Shown piece by piece: positions 16,491 to 24,972 of a DNA stretch of 64,000 nucleotides. Location of the stretch: contig CP134226.1 of the NCBI GenBank assembly GCA_031655335.1, positions 1,798,001-1,862,000 of the forward strand, written 5' to 3'. A program made the translations under genes and the position numbers. A model generated the notes under the pieces. That model ran no database searches, had not been told where the DNA came from, and saw nothing but the letters and a program-made list of their open reading frames with translations. The DNA is from Thalassospiraceae bacterium LMO-SO8. GTDB lineage: Bacteria > Pseudomonadota > Alphaproteobacteria > Rhodospirillales > Casp-alpha2. Position 1 is the stretch's first letter. Every line of letters begins with the position of its first letter.

Positions 16491-18338
16491 GTGCGTTCAG
16501 AAGTGGTGTTCCGAGACGGAACGCGGTCCTGGCTGATCTTCGGCCAAGACAGCGGCAAGCCGCCCGATCTGGTTGATTCCAACCAGGTCGTCGTGCGCGC
16601 GGGCAATGAGGCCGTGCTCATCGATCCGGGTGGCGTCGAGATATTCCCCGCCGTGTTCGATGCCGTCGAACGCGAGGTGCCGCTTGTCGACATCAAACAT
16701 GTCATCCTGACCCATGAAGATCCGGACGCGGGATCGTCGCTGCCGCTGTGGCGCGAGGTCTGCGTCGACGAACTGAAGGTCCATGTCCCCTGGCTGTGGC
16801 TGGGCTATGTCACCCATTACGACCGCGAGGCCGATTTCGTCGCCGTGCCCGACGAGGGCATGGAAATCCGCTTCGGCGAGGGCGGCCGGCTGCAACTGAT
16901 CCCCGCCCACTACCTGCATTCGCCGGGCAATTTCTCGGTCTTCGATCCCGTCGCCAAGGTGCTGTTCTCGGGCGACATCGGCGGCGCCCTGGTGCCGCCC
17001 GATGACCGCGACGGATTCACGGTTCGCGATTTCGACCGCCATGTTCAGTACCTGACCGGATTCCACCAGCGCTGGATGGGCTCGCCCGCCGCGCGCGACG
17101 ACTGGATCCGCCGCGTGCGCGCCCTGGGCCCCGAAATCATCGTGCCGCAGCGCGGCCTGGTGTTCACCGGCGCCAACGTGGACCGGTTCCTCAACTGGTT
17201 CGAGACCCTGGAAATCGGCATTGCCGTCAAGGGCGGCACGCCGCAGCGACTGGCGGCGCCGCCGGCCGCCGCTTCGGAGACGGCGGCGGAGCCGAGCGGA
17301 CAGAGCGCGCTGCCTCCGTCCCCGGCGCCCGAGGCGAAGAAGGCCGCGATGCCGATCGAATCGCCCATCATGGGGGCCGGAAAGCCGCTTGCCCGGGCGC
17401 TGAAGGAAAGCGGCCGCCAGTTCCGCCTGATCACCCGCAGCGATTTCGACGGCCTGGTCTGCGCCGTGCTGTTCGAGGAGATGGAACTGATCGACGACAT
17501 CCTGTTCGTCCATCCGCGCCAGATGCAGTACGGCGAGGTCGACCTCACCGACAACGACATCTCGACCAACGTGCCGTTCGACGAGCGGGTCTATCTCGCC
17601 TTCGATCACCATCTGAGCGAGATGGAGCGCGTCGGCGGCAAGAAGGACAACCACGTCATTGACCCGACGGCGCCATCGGCGGCCCGCGTGGTCTACAATT
17701 ACTTCGGCGGGGAAGAAGGCTTCCCCTACGTGTCGGGCGAACTGATGGACGCCGTCGATCAGGCGGACTCCGCGCAGTATGAAATGGAGGACGTGCTCAA
17801 CCCCCAGGGCTGGGCGCTTCTCAACTTCATCATGGACCCGCGCACGGGGCTGGGCCGCTTCCGCGGGTTCCGCATTCCCAACTACGAACTGATGATGGGC
17901 CTGATCGAGGACTGCCGGAACTTCACCATTGAGGAAATTCTCGAACTTCCCGACGTCAAGGAACGCATCGACCTGTACAATGAACACCGGCCCAAGTTCG
18001 AGGACCAGCTCCGGCGCTGCACCACCATGCACGGCAAGCTCGCGGTCATCGACATGCGCAAGGAAACGGATATCTATTGCGGCAACCGATTCCTGATCTA
18101 CGCCCTGTTCCCGGAATGCAACATCTCCATGCATGTGGTCATGGGCAAGCAGGACAGGAACACCGTGTTCGCCGTCGGTAAGTCGATCTTCGATCGGTCC
18201 TCGCCAGTCAATGTGGGCGAACTCATGTTGCGTTTCGGCGGCGGCGGCCACCGCGCGGCGGGTACCTGTCAGGCGGACAATCCGATCGCCGAGGAAACCA
18301 TGGCGGAACTGATCCACCGGATATCGACGGCCACGTAA
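16491..18338 (+). CDS. diiron-type metallo-beta-lactamase (ODP/FprA-like) fused to a DHH/DHHA1 phosphoesterase
   Basis: A 615-residue two-part protein. Residues 1-235 form an ODP/flavodiiron-type beta-lactamase domain with THEDPDAGSSL (H75, D77, D79), PAHYLHSPGNF (H140/H143) and LFSGDIGG (D162). The motif that normally reads PQHG is VPQRG (R221), so the last metal ligand seems lost. After a Pro/Ala linker (about 250-300) comes a DHH phosphoesterase: RSDFDG (D318, D320), DHH at 372-374, DAVDQAD and the DHHA1 motif GGGGHRAAG near 583. DHH enzymes cleave phosphodiester or phosphoanhydride bonds in small nucleotides, oligoribonucleotides or polyphosphate. Oxygen- or NO-responsive nucleotide hydrolysis is an inference. 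The start is GTG. It is the only plus-strand gene inside the phage-like cassette. Confidence 0.88.
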   Translation: MRSEVVFRDGTRSWLIFGQDSGKPPDLVDSNQVVVRAGNEAVLIDPGGVEIFPAVFDAVEREVPLVDIKHVILTHEDPDAGSSLPLWREVCVDELKVHVPWLWLGYVTHYDREADFVAVPDEGMEIRFGEGGRLQLIPAHYLHSPGNFSVFDPVAKVLFSGDIGGALVPPDDRDGFTVRDFDRHVQYLTGFHQRWMGSPAARDDWIRRVRALGPEIIVPQRGLVFTGANVDRFLNWFETLEIGIAVKGGTPQRLAAPPAAASETAAEPSGQSALPPSPAPEAKKAAMPIESPIMGAGKPLARALKESGRQFRLITRSDFDGLVCAVLFEEMELIDDILFVHPRQMQYGEVDLTDNDISTNVPFDERVYLAFDHHLSEMERVGGKKDNHVIDPTAPSAARVVYNYFGGEEGFPYVSGELMDAVDQADSAQYEMEDVLNPQGWALLNFIMDPRTGLGRFRGFRIPNYELMMGLIEDCRNFTIEEILELPDVKERIDLYNEHRPKFEDQLRRCTTMHGKLAVIDMRKETDIYCGNRFLIYALFPECNISMHVVMGKQDRNTVFAVGKSIFDRSSPVNVGELMLRFGGGGHRAAGTCQADNPIAEETMAELIHRISTAT

Positions 18339-18351
18339 CCCTCCTTACGCT

Positions 18352-18747
18352 CTAGGACGCCAGACGCCCCGCCATCGGTCCGGTCAACAGATACCAAGCC
18401 ATGATGCCGATCCCGCCCATCAAGGTCAGGAGGGCCGCGAACAGGCCCCGGATCAGGCCGGAACGCAGTGCGGCGAATCCCTCCAGCACTTGCACCTGGT
18501 TTTCCGTGATGCGGTCCTGGGTCTGGTCGACCCGGTCGTGCAGGCGCGTGCGGGCATCGCGGGTCTGGGCCATGAAGGCGCGCAGTTCCTGACCCATGCG
18601 GTCGAACGACTGGGCTGCTTCGCGCGACCGCTCCACGCATTGTCGCTCATGGGCGATGATGGCCTGGCGGGCGAGGCTCGCCTCGCGCAGGGCTTCGTTG
18701 GCGGTATGCAGGGCCGGAGTGTCGGCGGTGTCGACGGTAGAAGGCAT
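18352..18747 (-). CDS. coiled-coil protein with C-terminal membrane segment (phage-cassette accessory, holin-like position)
   Basis: A 131-residue protein: residues 15-95 form a charged helix/coiled coil (REASLARQAIIAHERQC, RTRLHDRVDQTQDRI), followed by one transmembrane segment (GLFAALLTLMGGIGIMAWYLL). Such membrane-anchored coils occur in phage lysis or DNA-injection modules, but no family is certain. GGGGAG lies 8 nt before the ATG at 18747. It follows the terminase gene on the minus strand and ends 14 bases from the stop of the metallo-hydrolase fusion. Confidence 0.6.
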   Translation of the reverse strand: MPSTVDTADTPALHTANEALREASLARQAIIAHERQCVERSREAAQSFDRMGQELRAFMAQTRDARTRLHDRVDQTQDRITENQVQVLEGFAALRSGLIRGLFAALLTLMGGIGIMAWYLLTGPMAGRLAS

Positions 18748-18876
18748 ACGGGTCACTCCCCAATCTTGTGCCGGACCGGCAGCAATCCGTGGGGGCGATC
18801 TGATTGTGCGCCCCGTCCATGCCGCCGGTCTCGGGCAGGTCAGATTCCGGGTTGTCGCCGGGTCGATAAAGGGATG

Positions 18877-20400
18877 TCACAAAGTGAAGTCGGTTTTTGC
18901 CGTGAAGGTGCCGCCGCCCCGCCAGTTGGGCTTGCGGCGGGACAGGCCGTTGGCGGGCGGGACGCCACGGCCCAGGCGCACCGGCTCCGCCAGCAGGCAG
19001 CCGGCGACCGCGTCCAAGCCATCGTCCCGGCAAATTGCGCCGGGTGTCCATTCGCGCATTTCGCGGATGAACGGAGTTCGCCAGACGTTGTCGTGGGCAT
19101 GCAGGCGCCCGGCCGCCAGTACGGCGTCGAAGGCATCCAGGATGCGCAGGTCCTTGGCGCGATGACTGGTCGCTTCAATCACCGCTGCCTCGACACCGGC
19201 GGCCCCCAGGGCGCGGCGCAACAGGCCAGGCAGGAATCGGCCGATGCCGTTGGTCTCCAGCGTTACCGAGGGCAGGTGGTTGTCGCGTAAAAATTCGGCG
19301 ACCTGCCGGCACTGTTGCGAAGCCTCGTCCAGGTCGACATCACTTGATCCTGCCGCCGCACGGCCTGCCTCATCCGGGTCATGTTCCAGGTATCGGATGG
19401 CATGCAGGTAATGGGTGCCGCCCTGATCCGTGAACAGGGCAGCGACCACGCTGGCGTCGCCGGCTCCCGGTGCGCCGTAAGCCGGATCCCACCAGCATGA
19501 GGCAGAGACCAGGCGTTTGCCGCCGAGGGTCAGGACGCCTGTGCCGTTGCGCTCCGCATAGTCCAGCGGATGGGCGTAGGCGACCAGACGGTTTGGATCG
19601 AGGCGGCTGTCCAGGATATTGACGGGCTCCAACAGCATTTGGCTGCGAAACTTGTTGGGGCCGCTGCGTTCGCGGATCGCGTCGATGCGGGCAGTGGGAA
19701 AGCGTTCCGGCCAGCGTGATCCTCCGCCGGGGCCCAGCAACGGCATCTCAAGCCTTTCGAACCCGGAAAGGAACGGCTTGCAGTCCTCCGCGCCTGCCCG
19801 GGCTTGGGCCGCGTAGATGGTATCGTAAGCATGGGGTGTGCCAACATAAAGTTGCAGGCCGCCCGGCACCAAGACGTATTCGATTTCGGCCAAGCGTGCG
19901 CGCAGGTCGGCGCGCTTGGGCGCCGTGTCGCAGGTGTTGGGCACCTCGACATCGTCGCAAATCACCACGTCGGCGCGCGACCCGGTCAGGTTGGCGCCGA
20001 TACCGCGGGCCAGCATGGACGGGTCGCGCAGTTCGGCCCGGCGGTTGACCGTGAACTGTTCCGAGGCCCATTGGTCGGCCCGCGTGGGCTTCAGGCCCCG
20101 TGTCAGCGGGTGGCGCTCGATGATGCGTTTGACGTTGCGCACCATCTTGCGCGCCAGCGCCAGGTCCGCCGCCAGCACCATGATTCGCAGGTCCGGGTCG
20201 CGCCACAGCATCCAGGCGCTGAATAGGCCGACCAGGGTCGACTTGCCCGAATTGCGGAACGCCATCAGCAGCAGTTCCCGCCGGCCCCCGGTCCACTCGT
20301 CCTCCAGCCAGTTGGCCATGCGGATGTGGAGGTCCGGCGTCTCCAGCCCCTGCAGGTTGTTCCACAGGGCGGTGAAGACGGCGAAGGTGACCGGCGGCAT
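18877..20400 (-). CDS. phage terminase large subunit
   Basis: A 507-residue packaging motor with N-terminal ATPase and C-terminal nuclease. Walker A is FRNSGKST near residue 50 and Walker B is DVVICDDVEV near residue 145. The coupling region VLVPGGLQLYVGTPHAYDTIY and an acidic nuclease start (SCWWDPAYGAPGAGDAS) with a late Asp (DGLDAVAGC) are present. It supports packaging of DNA into the heads encoded downstream. No small terminase subunit is recognisable nearby. The start is GGGAG-supported, 9 bases after the oxygenase stop. Confidence 0.9.
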   Translation of the reverse strand: MPPVTFAVFTALWNNLQGLETPDLHIRMANWLEDEWTGGRRELLLMAFRNSGKSTLVGLFSAWMLWRDPDLRIMVLAADLALARKMVRNVKRIIERHPLTRGLKPTRADQWASEQFTVNRRAELRDPSMLARGIGANLTGSRADVVICDDVEVPNTCDTAPKRADLRARLAEIEYVLVPGGLQLYVGTPHAYDTIYAAQARAGAEDCKPFLSGFERLEMPLLGPGGGSRWPERFPTARIDAIRERSGPNKFRSQMLLEPVNILDSRLDPNRLVAYAHPLDYAERNGTGVLTLGGKRLVSASCWWDPAYGAPGAGDASVVAALFTDQGGTHYLHAIRYLEHDPDEAGRAAAGSSDVDLDEASQQCRQVAEFLRDNHLPSVTLETNGIGRFLPGLLRRALGAAGVEAAVIEATSHRAKDLRILDAFDAVLAAGRLHAHDNVWRTPFIREMREWTPGAICRDDGLDAVAGCLLAEPVRLGRGVPPANGLSRRKPNWRGGGTFTAKTDFTL

Positions 20401-20409
20401 GGGGTCTCC

Positions 20410-20994
20410 CTAGGGGCGTGTCGGTTGCGGAGCGGGTCCGAACGTGAAGTTGACGGGCAAGGAAACCCGCGCCGCGACGGGCCCGAAATTCGGCGTCGAA
20501 CAATGGCGCAGGCGGCCGTCCATGAAGATCATCCGGCCCGGCGGCGTTTCCACCCGGTGGCAGCGCTGTGGGTCGGTGCCGTCCTGAATGATCAGGTCGC
20601 CGCCGTCGCCCTTGACCGAATAGACGGCGACGACGGGGGTCTCCGCATGGTCGTGCCAGGGAACGCCCTCGTTGGGCTTGTAATGGTTGCACCAGGACCG
20701 GTGACGAAAGGGCGCGCCGACAAACTCGGGACGCCATCGCCCGACATAGACCGCCAACGCGGCGTAGAGCCGCTCCGCCAGCGCGCCCAGTCCCGGCGGC
20801 AGGGGGGTGCGGTCGAACAGGCATTGGGTCGCCCGGCGGTTCAGGATGTTGTCGCCGTGGATGCTGTCCGGTGTCACCTCGGCGGTGCGCATTTCCGCCA
20901 GGATCAGGTCGTTCATGGCGGCGATGCGCCCGCCGGCGAAATCGAACGCCATGACGCCCGGGAGCGGTTCCGACCGCTGAACGAGGTCACGCAT
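20410..20994 (-). CDS. 2-oxoglutarate/Fe(II)-dependent oxygenase-like protein
   Basis: A 194-residue double-stranded beta-helix protein. The segment NHYKPNEGVPWHDHAE gives the HxE/D iron-binding motif, RLRHCSTPNFG the distal His and ARVSLPVNF the Arg expected to bind 2-oxoglutarate, in the correct order for a 2OG-Fe(II) oxygenase. These enzymes hydroxylate peptides or small molecules. The start overlaps the end of the radical SAM gene by 8 bases, so the two are translated together and may act on the same substrate (inference). Confidence 0.75.
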   Translation of the reverse strand: MRDLVQRSEPLPGVMAFDFAGGRIAAMNDLILAEMRTAEVTPDSIHGDNILNRRATQCLFDRTPLPPGLGALAERLYAALAVYVGRWRPEFVGAPFRHRSWCNHYKPNEGVPWHDHAETPVVAVYSVKGDGGDLIIQDGTDPQRCHRVETPPGRMIFMDGRLRHCSTPNFGPVAARVSLPVNFTFGPAPQPTRP

Positions 20995-22399
20995 GGACCG
21001 CCTGCGCCCGGTCCGAAGGCGCCAGGCGGATGATCTCCGCCGAGGTGATGCCCGGCCGGCGGATGATGCCGCCGGCTGGGGCCTCGATCCGGGTCAGGGT
21101 CATGCCGGTCAGGTAATGCAGGGCCGCGGCCATCATCGCCGTGTTGTAGGTGAAGCTGATGTCGCAGGCGGCCTGCCAGTACTTTCCTTCCAGGAACATG
21201 CAGGACCCCTTGCACAACTGCACGACGGGGCAGTTCCGGCACTCGTCGCGGGTCTGGTGGTGATGCGCCGTGTCCAGGCGCACGGCAGCCAGGTCGCGGA
21301 CATTGCCCAGGTTGTGATGGGGATCATCGGCGGACACGTTGTGGCAGGTCGTGACCTCGCCCATCAGGTTGACGGCGATGGTATCCTCGCGGTCCATGCC
21401 GCATTTCTGGCCGAGGGCGGCGAGCGGCCGCTTCTTGCCGAGCGAGTCTAGGAAGTCCTCGATCTTGCCGCGCACGGAATTGCAGCCGGGCACGGTCAGG
21501 CCGTTGGCGGCCTCGGCGAACAGGGTGTGCAGGGCCGCCCGGTGGTCTGCCTCGCCCTGCGGCGTGCAGGCCAGGGCGTCGTCGTCATAGGGCAGCAGGA
21601 TTTCTTCCGTGTTGGAAGAAATCGACCCCGGCGGCACGGCCAGCTTGTCCTCGATATGGCGGCGCACGGCGGCGAGGGAATAATTCCACCGCGTCAGCAC
21701 CGTGCCGAACCCCAGACCGAAGGCCGGTCCATTGCCGGAAGGTCCGTCCGTGTCGCCTAGTTGGCCCGCCGCCGTCATCAACCGGCGGATCAGTCGGCAT
21801 TTTTCCGGATCGTCCAGAATGTCTTCCGGGTTGCGGTACTTCTGGGCCGGGCCGTCGTGGCTGATCTGCACGCCCACCTTCTGGGCGATCAGCCAATCGG
21901 CTTTTTCATCGTCGAGCAGCGAGCCGTTGGTGATCACGTTAAACCGCGCCTTGGGATAGCGCCGCCGCAGTTCCTCGCCGAGAATCTTCAGCTTGGCCCA
22001 GTAGACGAAAGGCTCGCCGCCCCAGAACTCGATGCGCAGATCGCGGCCGCCGTCCTTGGCCGCGCCGCCGGCCACGAACCAGCTGTCCAGGGTGCGAAGA
22101 AACAGCTTCGCGTCCTCCACCGCACCGCCGAGAAAGGTGTTCCAGCTCGCCTGGTTGCAATAGGCGCAGGCGTAATTGCATTTGAACCCCATCTGGATTT
22201 TCAGGGTGCGGATATTGGCCTTGCGCCCGGGGTTGTCCGGCGATACGCGCTGCGGCACGGACCAGGAAACGGGCTCACCGGTCGTGAAGGCCGGATGAAC
22301 GATCCGCTCGCCGCTGTCTTCCCGGGTCAGGGTCGAGGTTGCAGGGTCGTAGAGCAGGTGGAGCGTGGTGTCGCCCTGCATGGTCAATCGATAGGCCAT
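20987..22399 (-). CDS. radical SAM enzyme with SPASM-type C-terminal cluster domain
   Basis: A 470-residue protein. KIQMGFKCNYACAYC (C74, C78, C81) is the CX3CX2C radical SAM cluster motif; FWGGEPFVYW and FNVITNGSLL are the following barrel strands, and ISHDGP is typical of the peptide-modifying group. The C-terminal Cys set (GQKCGMD, EVTTCHNVSADD, ECRNCPVVQLCKGSC, AACD) fits a SPASM domain with auxiliary Fe-S clusters, usual in RiPP maturases and anaerobic sulfatase activators. It lies in a coupled gene run with a Cys-tract/Hint protein and a 2OG oxygenase. A phage-cassette peptide maturase is my inference. ATG 22399 or 22402, both overlapping the previous stop. Confidence 0.87.
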   Translation of the reverse strand: MAYRLTMQGDTTLHLLYDPATSTLTREDSGERIVHPAFTTGEPVSWSVPQRVSPDNPGRKANIRTLKIQMGFKCNYACAYCNQASWNTFLGGAVEDAKLFLRTLDSWFVAGGAAKDGGRDLRIEFWGGEPFVYWAKLKILGEELRRRYPKARFNVITNGSLLDDEKADWLIAQKVGVQISHDGPAQKYRNPEDILDDPEKCRLIRRLMTAAGQLGDTDGPSGNGPAFGLGFGTVLTRWNYSLAAVRRHIEDKLAVPPGSISSNTEEILLPYDDDALACTPQGEADHRAALHTLFAEAANGLTVPGCNSVRGKIEDFLDSLGKKRPLAALGQKCGMDREDTIAVNLMGEVTTCHNVSADDPHHNLGNVRDLAAVRLDTAHHHQTRDECRNCPVVQLCKGSCMFLEGKYWQAACDISFTYNTAMMAAALHYLTGMTLTRIEAPAGGIIRRPGITSAEIIRLAPSDRAQAVHA

Positions 22400-23094
22400 C
22401 ATCCGAACTCCCATCCTTCGGGCATTGGCGACGGAACGGAGAAGCACCCGAGATCCGGATTGGCTGTGCCGTCGGCCAGGGTCTGCCGTGCATCGCAGTA
22501 GTCGACGCCGTTGTCCGCCGCCGTGTGGTCGAAGGCGCCGGTGAACCCAAGCGGCCCCAGGCGGGCTTCGACGATCACGTTGTCACCGGTGAAGCCTTCG
22601 CTTCCGTCTCCGTCGGTTATGATCTTGACGGCGGGGACCAGGCCGAAGCCCGTGGTTGCGCAGATGTGATTGATGAAGTTGGAGATATAGACGAACTCCT
22701 TGTGCTGCCAATGGGGGTACTTGGCGGGTACGCGAAGGGGGGCGGGACAAAGGGCCGCCATCCAATCGACCTCCATCACCTGATACGGTGCGGGCGCCGG
22801 CGCGCCGTTGCACAGGGTGCTCAGATAGTGGACCACGCCGCCCTGCATGGCGTCTTCGTCCCAGGAAAGGGTTACGTCGCCCATTGGCGTAAACAGAATC
22901 CCGGTCAGGCGCGGCGCCAGATCCTCGCCGAAAATATTGCTGCCGGCAGCGCCGTCACCGGGCCGGTTGACGCCGTCCCGCTGGCGATACCAGGTGCGCA
23001 GGTGCAGGCGGTCCGCCGTCACCGTGCAGTCATGGACGAGGTTCTCGACCTCGGTCCCGGCAAGGGTCGAGATGCGTCGCGCGCGTTTCAGCAT
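22399..23094 (-). CDS. hypothetical protein of the radical SAM/Hint operon
   Basis: A 231-residue protein starting MLKRARRISTLAGTEVENLVHDC. It has scattered Cys residues, several Trp/Tyr-rich beta segments (YHWQ-like PHWQHKEFVYISNFINHIC) and a Gly/Asp-rich end (DGDGSEGFTGDNVIVEARLG). No signal peptide or membrane segment. I recognise no family. The start overlaps the end of the CDP-alcohol phosphatidyltransferase gene (7 bases) and its stop overlaps the radical SAM start, so it belongs to that operon and is a candidate partner or substrate of it. Confidence 0.65.
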   Translation of the reverse strand: MLKRARRISTLAGTEVENLVHDCTVTADRLHLRTWYRQRDGVNRPGDGAAGSNIFGEDLAPRLTGILFTPMGDVTLSWDEDAMQGGVVHYLSTLCNGAPAPAPYQVMEVDWMAALCPAPLRVPAKYPHWQHKEFVYISNFINHICATTGFGLVPAVKIITDGDGSEGFTGDNVIVEARLGPLGFTGAFDHTAADNGVDYCDARQTLADGTANPDLGCFSVPSPMPEGWEFG

Positions 23095-23792
23095 GTGCCT
23101 GCCTCGCTCGGAGAATGGTCGTCGTCGTGTTTCGGGGCGGCGGGGCTGACCCGCCGGAGGTAGCGCAGGGTGGCGGCCGCAAGCCAGAGGATCAGCACGG
23201 CGACGACACCCGTGTAGGCCCAAGCCCAGGCCTGAAGCCCAGCCCCGCCGGCGACTGCGAACAGCACGATCCAATAGTCGTTGCGGCAGACGTCGAGCGT
23301 CCATTTCACCCGGCGCATGGCGGGCCGCTGGCGCGGGGTCAAGAGCTTCTGTGGATTCCAGGGAACGATGTCCAGGCGCTGGCGCCTTGCCAGGCCCCAG
23401 CCGACACCCATCAGCGCCAGGCGCAGCAGGACCGCGGCGCCGGCGCCGGTCCAGGCCAGCGCCGTGTCGCCCTGACGCAGGCCGATGGCGACCATGACGA
23501 GGACCATGGTCACATAGCCGACGGCGATGTCGTAAAGACCGCCCAGATTGGTCGCGCGGCCGGTCGCCCGGGCCACATGGCCGTCGATCCAGTCGATCCA
23601 ACGCGACGCGAAGATCAAGACCGCGCCGGTCATGGCGGAGGTCCAGTCCGCGCCCTGTGCGATGAACCCCAGGCCGACGAGCGCCAGAACCAGGCTTGCC
23701 GTGGTGATCCAGTTGGGATGCAGCCAAGCCAGCCGCGGGGCGACGGCCAGGGCTGTGTCACGATCCCAGTTGAGCAACCAGTCGCGGGTCAT
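23088..23792 (-). CDS. CDP-alcohol phosphatidyltransferase-like membrane protein with an altered active site
   Basis: A 234-residue protein with about six membrane segments. The family motif DX2DGX2ARX8GX3DX3D is matched from D67 (DWIDGHVAR) to D88, but the last Asp, thought to be the catalytic base, is Gly92 (GGLYDIAVG). The family joins CDP-alcohols to lipids or polyols; this one may be inactive, use another base, or have been recruited to a different role. A lipid-head-group gene is unusual inside a phage tail/lysis cassette. It overlaps the Hint gene by 35 bases and the next gene by 7. Confidence 0.8.
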   Translation of the reverse strand: MTRDWLLNWDRDTALAVAPRLAWLHPNWITTASLVLALVGLGFIAQGADWTSAMTGAVLIFASRWIDWIDGHVARATGRATNLGGLYDIAVGYVTMVLVMVAIGLRQGDTALAWTGAGAAVLLRLALMGVGWGLARRQRLDIVPWNPQKLLTPRQRPAMRRVKWTLDVCRNDYWIVLFAVAGGAGLQAWAWAYTGVVAVLILWLAAATLRYLRRVSPAAPKHDDDHSPSEAGTC

Positions 23793-24972
23793 GGCGGGCC
23801 TCCTTTCGCAGGTAGCTTTGGAACGGAAAGGCGTAGTCGGGACCGGCGACGGCCCACAGGCCGCCATGGACTTCGTAGCTGCCGGACCCGTTGTGGCAGA
23901 TCGGCTCGTAGAGCAGCAGGGTGCCGTCGTGATGGACGGGATCGATGCGCTCGACGGCAAGGAAGCTGTCCAGGCTTCCCCAGGCCAGCCGGTCGCCGAT
24001 CACCATCTGTTTCGGGCGTTCGCTTTCAGGCGCGTATATGCCGTCTGCCGGTGGCTGATCGACACCGTGAATGTCGGCGAAGCGGGAAAGAGAGCCCGGT
24101 TCCTTCATGGCGGCGTACCAGCTTGCCGGGTCGGCGGCGACCCAGCCGCGGGTGAGCGACCACATGCGGTGGGCACCGGCGACGAAATAGCGGCCGTTGA
24201 CGAGGAACGCGCTGTGCGGTCCGATCCGCCCGACGAACATGCGGTCGATCCGGTTGACCAGGCCGAAGGCGCCCTTGACCAGATCGCCCGGCTGCAGCAG
24301 TGCGATGTCGCGTTGGCTGCCGTCGGCCATGGTGACCGGCGTGCCGGCCGGGAAACAGCAGTCGCATTGGCAATCGCAGACACAGGCGCAGGCGCAGGCG
24401 CAATTGCAGTTGCAGTTGGCATAGCAGTTGTAGTTGTCGTCGCCGGCGCCACCCGTGCCCTGGCCGAAACCGGTGATACTGCGCTGGCGGACGACCGTCA
24501 GTTCGCTGTCGGACATTACGGCATAGGCCGTGCGCTGCGGCACGTTCCAATCGACGAGGGGCACATTGGTTGTCGATTGCCCGCCGGCGAAATCATAGCC
24601 CGTTGGGTTTCCGGGGTTGGCCTGATTCATGATCGTGCCGCCGTTGCGGTTGGTGGGCGTGCCGCCGATCCCGGGCCAAGTGTACCAAGCGCCGTCCGGC
24701 GGCATCCAGAAAGGATCGCCGGCACAGTTGCCGTTCTGCAGAAGCCCCGTGCAGTTTTCCACTCGAATGTCCACGCGCCGTTCGCGCTTAAACCCGTCGA
24801 CCGGCCGCCGCGACGGCCCGATGCCGTGCAGGCGGTCGTGAGTCCTGACGCCGGGATCATCCATATGCGCCGTCTGTCGGTGCTGGCCCATGGTCAACCC
24901 GCCGTCGTTTGCCTGGGGTGCGGCCGGACTCGGTCCCAGACGGCGCGGCTCATCCCCGCCCCGCGTGCTCAT
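23758..24972 (-). CDS. Hint (hedgehog/intein) domain protein preceded by a dense CxCxC cysteine tract
   Basis: A 404-residue protein. Residues 1-180 are Gly/Asn/Pro-rich and may be a tail-associated region. Residues 183-206 hold 12 Cys in 24 positions, mostly alternating C-X-C. The last Cys (C206) starts CFPAGTPVTMADG, the first block of a Hint domain, whose Cys1 does N-S acyl shift and autocleavage. Later Hint-like blocks are LLQPGDLVKG, FVAGAHRMWS and YEVHGGLWAVAG near the C-terminus. Cleavage at C206 would release the cysteine-rich segment. CxC tracts also occur in other alphaproteobacterial phage tail proteins, where function is unknown. Start ATG overlaps the upstream stop (TGATG). Confidence 0.8.
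   Translation of the reverse strand: MSTRGGDEPRRLGPSPAAPQANDGGLTMGQHRQTAHMDDPGVRTHDRLHGIGPSRRPVDGFKRERRVDIRVENCTGLLQNGNCAGDPFWMPPDGAWYTWPGIGGTPTNRNGGTIMNQANPGNPTGYDFAGGQSTTNVPLVDWNVPQRTAYAVMSDSELTVVRQRSITGFGQGTGGAGDDNYNCYANCNCNCACACACVCDCQCDCCFPAGTPVTMADGSQRDIALLQPGDLVKGAFGLVNRIDRMFVGRIGPHSAFLVNGRYFVAGAHRMWSLTRGWVAADPASWYAAMKEPGSLSRFADIHGVDQPPADGIYAPESERPKQMVIGDRLAWGSLDSFLAVERIDPVHHDGTLLLYEPICHNGSGSYEVHGGLWAVAGPDYAFPFQSYLRKEARHDPRLVAQLGS

Noticed and set aside
16497-18317. A 606-codon open frame on the minus strand opposite the metallo-hydrolase/DHH gene
   Set aside because: Its translation is low-complexity and matches no motif, while the plus strand has complete ODP and DHH motifs. It is a shadow of high-GC codon bias.
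7349-20400. Rhodobacter capsulatus-type gene transfer agent
   Set aside because: The portal, gp11/gp12-like and capsid proteins are podovirus (T7-like), not the siphovirus-like RcGTA set; only the holin resembles GTA-type holins.
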